From the NCBI GenBank assembly GCA_050732575.1, contig JBOHRF010000049.1:1-25311 (forward strand): a stretch of 25,311 nt of DNA, written 5' to 3'. Every line of letters begins with the position of its first letter. Positions within the stretch are counted from its first letter, which is position 1. Shown here in pieces: positions 22,598 through 25,311 of this stretch. A program made the translations under genes and the position numbers. The notes below the pieces were generated by a model. That model did not search any database, had not been told where the DNA came from, and saw only the letters and a list, made by a program, of their open reading frames with translations. The DNA comes from JBBDWZ01 sp050732575 (lineage in GTDB: Bacteria; Gemmatimonadota; Gemmatimonadetes; Longimicrobiales; RSA9).

Positions 22598-25147
22598 TCA
22601 CCAGCTGCCGCCAAACCAGTAGCTCACCTTGAAGGCGAAGTAATGCGTGCCGCGCGCGCTGAACGCAGTCAAGGCGTCGCCCAGATCTGCGCGCGGACCC
22701 AACGCTGCTTCACCCGCCCGATCCTGCTGCCAGACCAGGAAGAGCGTGCTACCCGGCCGCCACTCCCAGCGCACCACGCTGCTGGTGCGCACCGACTTCA
22801 CGTTGAAGTCAGGCCGGCGAATAGTGAGCTGCTGCGCGCCATCGAACACACGTACTTCGCTGGCGTCGGATTCCACTCGACCCAGGTCACGGCCATAGCG
22901 AAGCAGGCGCTCCGAGCCAACGTGCTCGAGCTCGCCGTAATCGTAGTAGCGGCCCGTAGACGCATAGGGCTGGGCGTACACTTGCACGGAAAGATCCGGT
23001 GTCACGGCCAGCTCGGCGCGCAGCGGCAACGAGATCGTAGTCTGATCGATGGTGGCAAAGACGTAGCGCTGGCCCAGTGTTTCGGCTCTCCCGTTTGCGG
23101 CCTGCGTGATGTACTGGCGCGTGTTGATGGTGCGCGACCAGTTCACATCGTTGGAAAGGCGCCAGCGGTTGGAAGGCCGCCAGGCCAGCTGCAGACCCAG
23201 GTTGTTCTGTTCGCTCCCGGTCGTGGTGTGCGAATGGAAATAGGTCAGTTCGGCCACCGCGCGCCGCGCGGGATTCGACTCGATGCCGCCCGACAGCTCG
23301 CGGAACGAGCCGACGCGCATGAGCGGACCACCGCGCGTCAGCCGATCATCCACCACGCCTGGCTCATAGTGCAAATGGGTGCGCGCACTCCAGTAACTGT
23401 GGAGGACGTTCTGCAACGTCAGCTCGTAGATGCGCTTGCGCAGGTCGCCGCCAAAATTCCAGTTGTGCTCTATTTCCGCCTGCACGGAATACTCGCGCAG
23501 CCAGCGCGAAGGCACGGTCTCGCGGTAGGTCGTCGTGGCGAACGCGCGCACATGGTCCACGCGCGTCAAGCGTCCGGCATCATTGACTTCGAAGCCCGGT
23601 GATATTGCTTCCGCTTCCAGCGAGCCCAGCAAGTGCCGGCCGGCCCGCCGGTGGCCGGCCAGGTGCGCGCGCCAGCCCTGCAGCGAAGTCCGCTCCGGCT
23701 CGAGCTCCAGGTAATCGGCATCCGGCCGCTGGTAGTAGCGGGCACTGCTGCGTTGCAACACGGCCAGTGCTTCACTCTCCCCATGCACGCGACTGTAGCC
23801 TACAGCGCCCTGCAACGCGTATTCACCGTTCCGGAAACGCAGGTTGAAGTCGGCTCCACCCGTTACGGCATTCCTCGGTACAAGGTCGGCCATGGGTTCG
23901 GTGGCTGATAAGGAGCGCTGCACGCCGGTCAGCCAGAGCCCAGCAGTGGAACCAGAGAGCGCCAGTTCGCGCGTCAGGCGCAGCACACCAAAGCCGGTGC
24001 GCGGTGCCACCAGGTAACTCTGGCCCCCAGCCGAGTCGGCAAGCGCGGCGCGTTCATCGTCCGTGAGCGCGGTGAGCAGACCAATCGTGGTATGCGGTGT
24101 GAGTTGTCCGGTCAAGCGCGCCGCGCCCAGAATCTTCGTGTACAGCGGACGCTCGAGCAGCGTGCCGCTGGCACGCACCTGTGACGGCGGCGCACCGATG
24201 CGGCGCGAATTGAAGTACAGACTCGATCCGAAGTAGCGCGACGCCTGCGTGAAAAACGGACGGCGCTCGTTGAGCTGCGTCTCGAACGCACTCAGGTTGA
24301 TGGTGGCCGGGTCTGACTCCACTTGCCCGAAGTCCGGGTTGAAGGTGGCGTCCAGGCGCAGCGAGCGCCCCAGCGTCGTGCCCGCTTCGCCGCCCAGTCG
24401 ATACTCGCTCCGGTCCGCTGCTCCCTGCGGGGCGTGACGCGCAACGTTCACGTACGGACGCAGCTCCACGGTGCGGGGCCCGACCTGCGCCCGCACACCC
24501 TCCAACAACGCGAAGCGCGAGGACCAGCCCGCCTCGATGCGCGGCACCATCACGTAATACGATTTCTCGTTCAAGGCCGGTGTATCACGCGTGACATTGA
24601 TGCGCCAGCCGCGTTCCGACCCGGTGCCCGCCCGCAGCTGCGACCAGGGCACACGCAACTCGGCCGTCCAACCCGTGCCATTCCGTACGACATCGGCTTC
24701 CCACAGCGCGTCGAAGCTGTGATCACGGGCACTCTCTTCGTCGCGCGCGTGAAAGAGGTCGATGCGCACTCCCGCTGCCGTGACGCCAAACGTGTACGCG
24801 GTCGTGCCATCGCCTATGGGATCGAGGGAGACCAGGATGCGATCACTGTCACCGCCATCATCGCGCCGGGTCACCGATGCGCGAATGGCGGACACATCCG
24901 GAACGCTGAGCCGACTCGCCACGTACAGCGCATCGTTATCAAAGGCTACGGCAAATTCGGTTTGGGCCCGGGCCGGTGCTCCTTCGTTGGGCACACGCTG
25001 GCGAAAGCCTCCAACCCATGTGGTCTGTTGCCAGACCTGTTCCGTGAGCTGCCCATCGATGCGCACCGGGCCTGCTACGCGCTGGGCACGCACCGCCGGT
25101 TCCTGTAGTACTGCGCCTACCAGCGTCAGTGAGACCCAGATGGGCAC
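22598..25147 (-). CDS. DUF5916 domain protein (CBM9-like N-terminus, outer-membrane beta-barrel)
   Basis: About 849 residues. A signal-like segment (PIWVSLTLVGAVL...AVRA) precedes a carbohydrate-binding family 9-like domain: VRIDGQLTEQVWQQTTWVGGFRQ...PARAQTEFAVAFDNDALYVASRL, then GDSDRILVSLDPIGDGTTAYTFGVTAAG and GWTAELRVPWSQLR. The rest matches DUF5916: SLRLDATFNPDFGQVESDPATINLSAFE, RRPFFTQASRYF, then alternating amphipathic strands ending HYFAFKVSYWFGGSW, a terminal aromatic strand typical of outer-membrane barrels. The substrate is unknown. GTG 25147 is chosen because GAGGAG lies just upstream. GTG 25177 has no ribosome binding site but would give a more basic signal N-terminus, so the start is uncertain. 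Confidence 0.87.
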   Translation of the reverse strand: MPIWVSLTLVGAVLQEPAVRAQRVAGPVRIDGQLTEQVWQQTTWVGGFRQRVPNEGAPARAQTEFAVAFDNDALYVASRLSVPDVSAIRASVTRRDDGGDSDRILVSLDPIGDGTTAYTFGVTAAGVRIDLFHARDEESARDHSFDALWEADVVRNGTGWTAELRVPWSQLRAGTGSERGWRINVTRDTPALNEKSYYVMVPRIEAGWSSRFALLEGVRAQVGPRTVELRPYVNVARHAPQGAADRSEYRLGGEAGTTLGRSLRLDATFNPDFGQVESDPATINLSAFETQLNERRPFFTQASRYFGSSLYFNSRRIGAPPSQVRASGTLLERPLYTKILGAARLTGQLTPHTTIGLLTALTDDERAALADSAGGQSYLVAPRTGFGVLRLTRELALSGSTAGLWLTGVQRSLSATEPMADLVPRNAVTGGADFNLRFRNGEYALQGAVGYSRVHGESEALAVLQRSSARYYQRPDADYLELEPERTSLQGWRAHLAGHRRAGRHLLGSLEAEAISPGFEVNDAGRLTRVDHVRAFATTTYRETVPSRWLREYSVQAEIEHNWNFGGDLRKRIYELTLQNVLHSYWSARTHLHYEPGVVDDRLTRGGPLMRVGSFRELSGGIESNPARRAVAELTYFHSHTTTGSEQNNLGLQLAWRPSNRWRLSNDVNWSRTINTRQYITQAANGRAETLGQRYVFATIDQTTISLPLRAELAVTPDLSVQVYAQPYASTGRYYDYGELEHVGSERLLRYGRDLGRVESDASEVRVFDGAQQLTIRRPDFNVKSVRTSSVVRWEWRPGSTLFLVWQQDRAGEAALGPRADLGDALTAFSARGTHYFAFKVSYWFGGSW

Positions 25148-25229
25148 ACGTTCTCCTCGAGTTGAAACGACTTGCACCGGGAAACGGCCGGCGAACGTAA
25201 CGGCTGGTGACCAGACGGCGCCAGTTTAC

Positions 25230-25265
25230 GGGCGTAACGGGCGTGGCGGGCGTGGCGGGCGTAAC
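25230..25265. repeat. Four tandem copies of a 9-bp unit GGGCGTRRC
   Basis: Perfectly contiguous units: GGGCGTAAC (25230-25238), GGGCGTGGC (25239-25247), GGGCGTGGC (25248-25256), GGGCGTAAC (25257-25265), then a partial GGG. It lies upstream of the DUF5916 gene. Too short and spacerless for a CRISPR; it is a simple tandem repeat. Confidence 0.75.
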
Positions 25266-25307
25266 GGGAACCGCAACAGATTCGGGATTTTCGTTCCCGA
25301 CACGCCC
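25257..25307. repeat. Imperfect inverted repeat (15-bp arms) following the tandem repeat
   Basis: GGGCGTAACGGGAAC (25257-25271) pairs with GTTCCCGACACGCCC (25293-25307) at 13 of 15 positions, with a 21-nt loop. The left arm is the last tandem unit plus six bases. It could act as a terminator for a gene beyond the right edge or be part of a dispersed REP-like element; the window ends 4 nt later, so this cannot be judged. Confidence 0.5.
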
Positions 25308-25311
25308 GACA

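Noticed and set aside
22538..23602. 354-residue plus-strand ORF
   Set aside because: It is antisense to the DUF5916 gene, with no family-like motifs and no convincing start.
25230..25265. CRISPR-like repeat
   Set aside because: The units are 9 bp and directly adjacent with no spacers; no cas-like gene is in the window.

Overview
The window looks like GC-rich DNA from a Gemmatimonadota (or, less likely, Acidobacteriota) chromosome. The evidence is gene content: three PadR + ADOP (duplicated FtsX/MacB-type orphan permease) pairs, an ECF42-type sigma factor with its DGPF partner, a choice-of-anchor-B beta-propeller protein, a DUF5916 outer-membrane-type protein, and lipoproteins. The assignment is by family recognition only. 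No rRNA, tRNA, CRISPR array or insertion sequence was seen.

Layout. 1-284: N-terminus of a lipoprotein on the minus strand, cut by the window edge. 285-571: divergent spacer with a phased GGTCAG triplet repeat. 572-9989: three two-gene modules, each a short PadR repressor followed directly by a ~900-residue ADOP permease. Module 1 is on plus and module 2 on minus, convergent with it and meeting at a 28-bp spacer inside an inverted repeat. Module 3 is on plus and divergent from module 2, with separate palindromic candidate operators in the shared 238-bp promoter region. 9970-12196: a decay zone holding a lipoprotein remnant, a GNAT acetyltransferase, a zinc-ribbon membrane protein and a small membrane protein. 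The last three are each broken by one single-base indel. 12250-13841: an intact DGPF/YCII protein + ECF42 sigma factor operon with overlapping genes, preceded by a sequence matching the reported ECF42 target promoter. 13918-14657: a DUF1697 gene followed by a remnant of an SRPBCC (AHSA1-like) protein. 14800-15627: an exported DUF3108 protein. 15662-17740: a class A penicillin-binding protein. 17806-19028: a Phd-type antitoxin overlapping a chimeric ORF in which a ParE/RelE-like N-terminus is joined in frame to the N-terminal third of an ADOP permease. 19125-21506: an FG-GAP + choice-of-anchor-B secreted protein. 21674-22303: an AbrB/MazE-type antitoxin + Doc/Fic toxin pair with an 18-bp candidate operator. 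22369-22545: an unrecognised 58-residue protein. 22598-25147: the DUF5916 protein. 25230-25307: a GGGCGTRRC tandem repeat running into a long imperfect hairpin.

How it fits together. The window is dominated by self-contained regulator/effector pairs (PadR/ADOP, ECF42/DGPF, Phd/ParE-like, AbrB/Doc) interleaved with envelope and secreted proteins. No ATPase gene lies beside any ADOP permease, as expected for orphan permeases. The most unusual items are the toxin-ADOP chimera, the promoter-overlapping triple half-site array at the module 2 PadR gene, the ECF42 promoter match inside the 3' end of the upstream gene, and the local cluster of single-base lesions.
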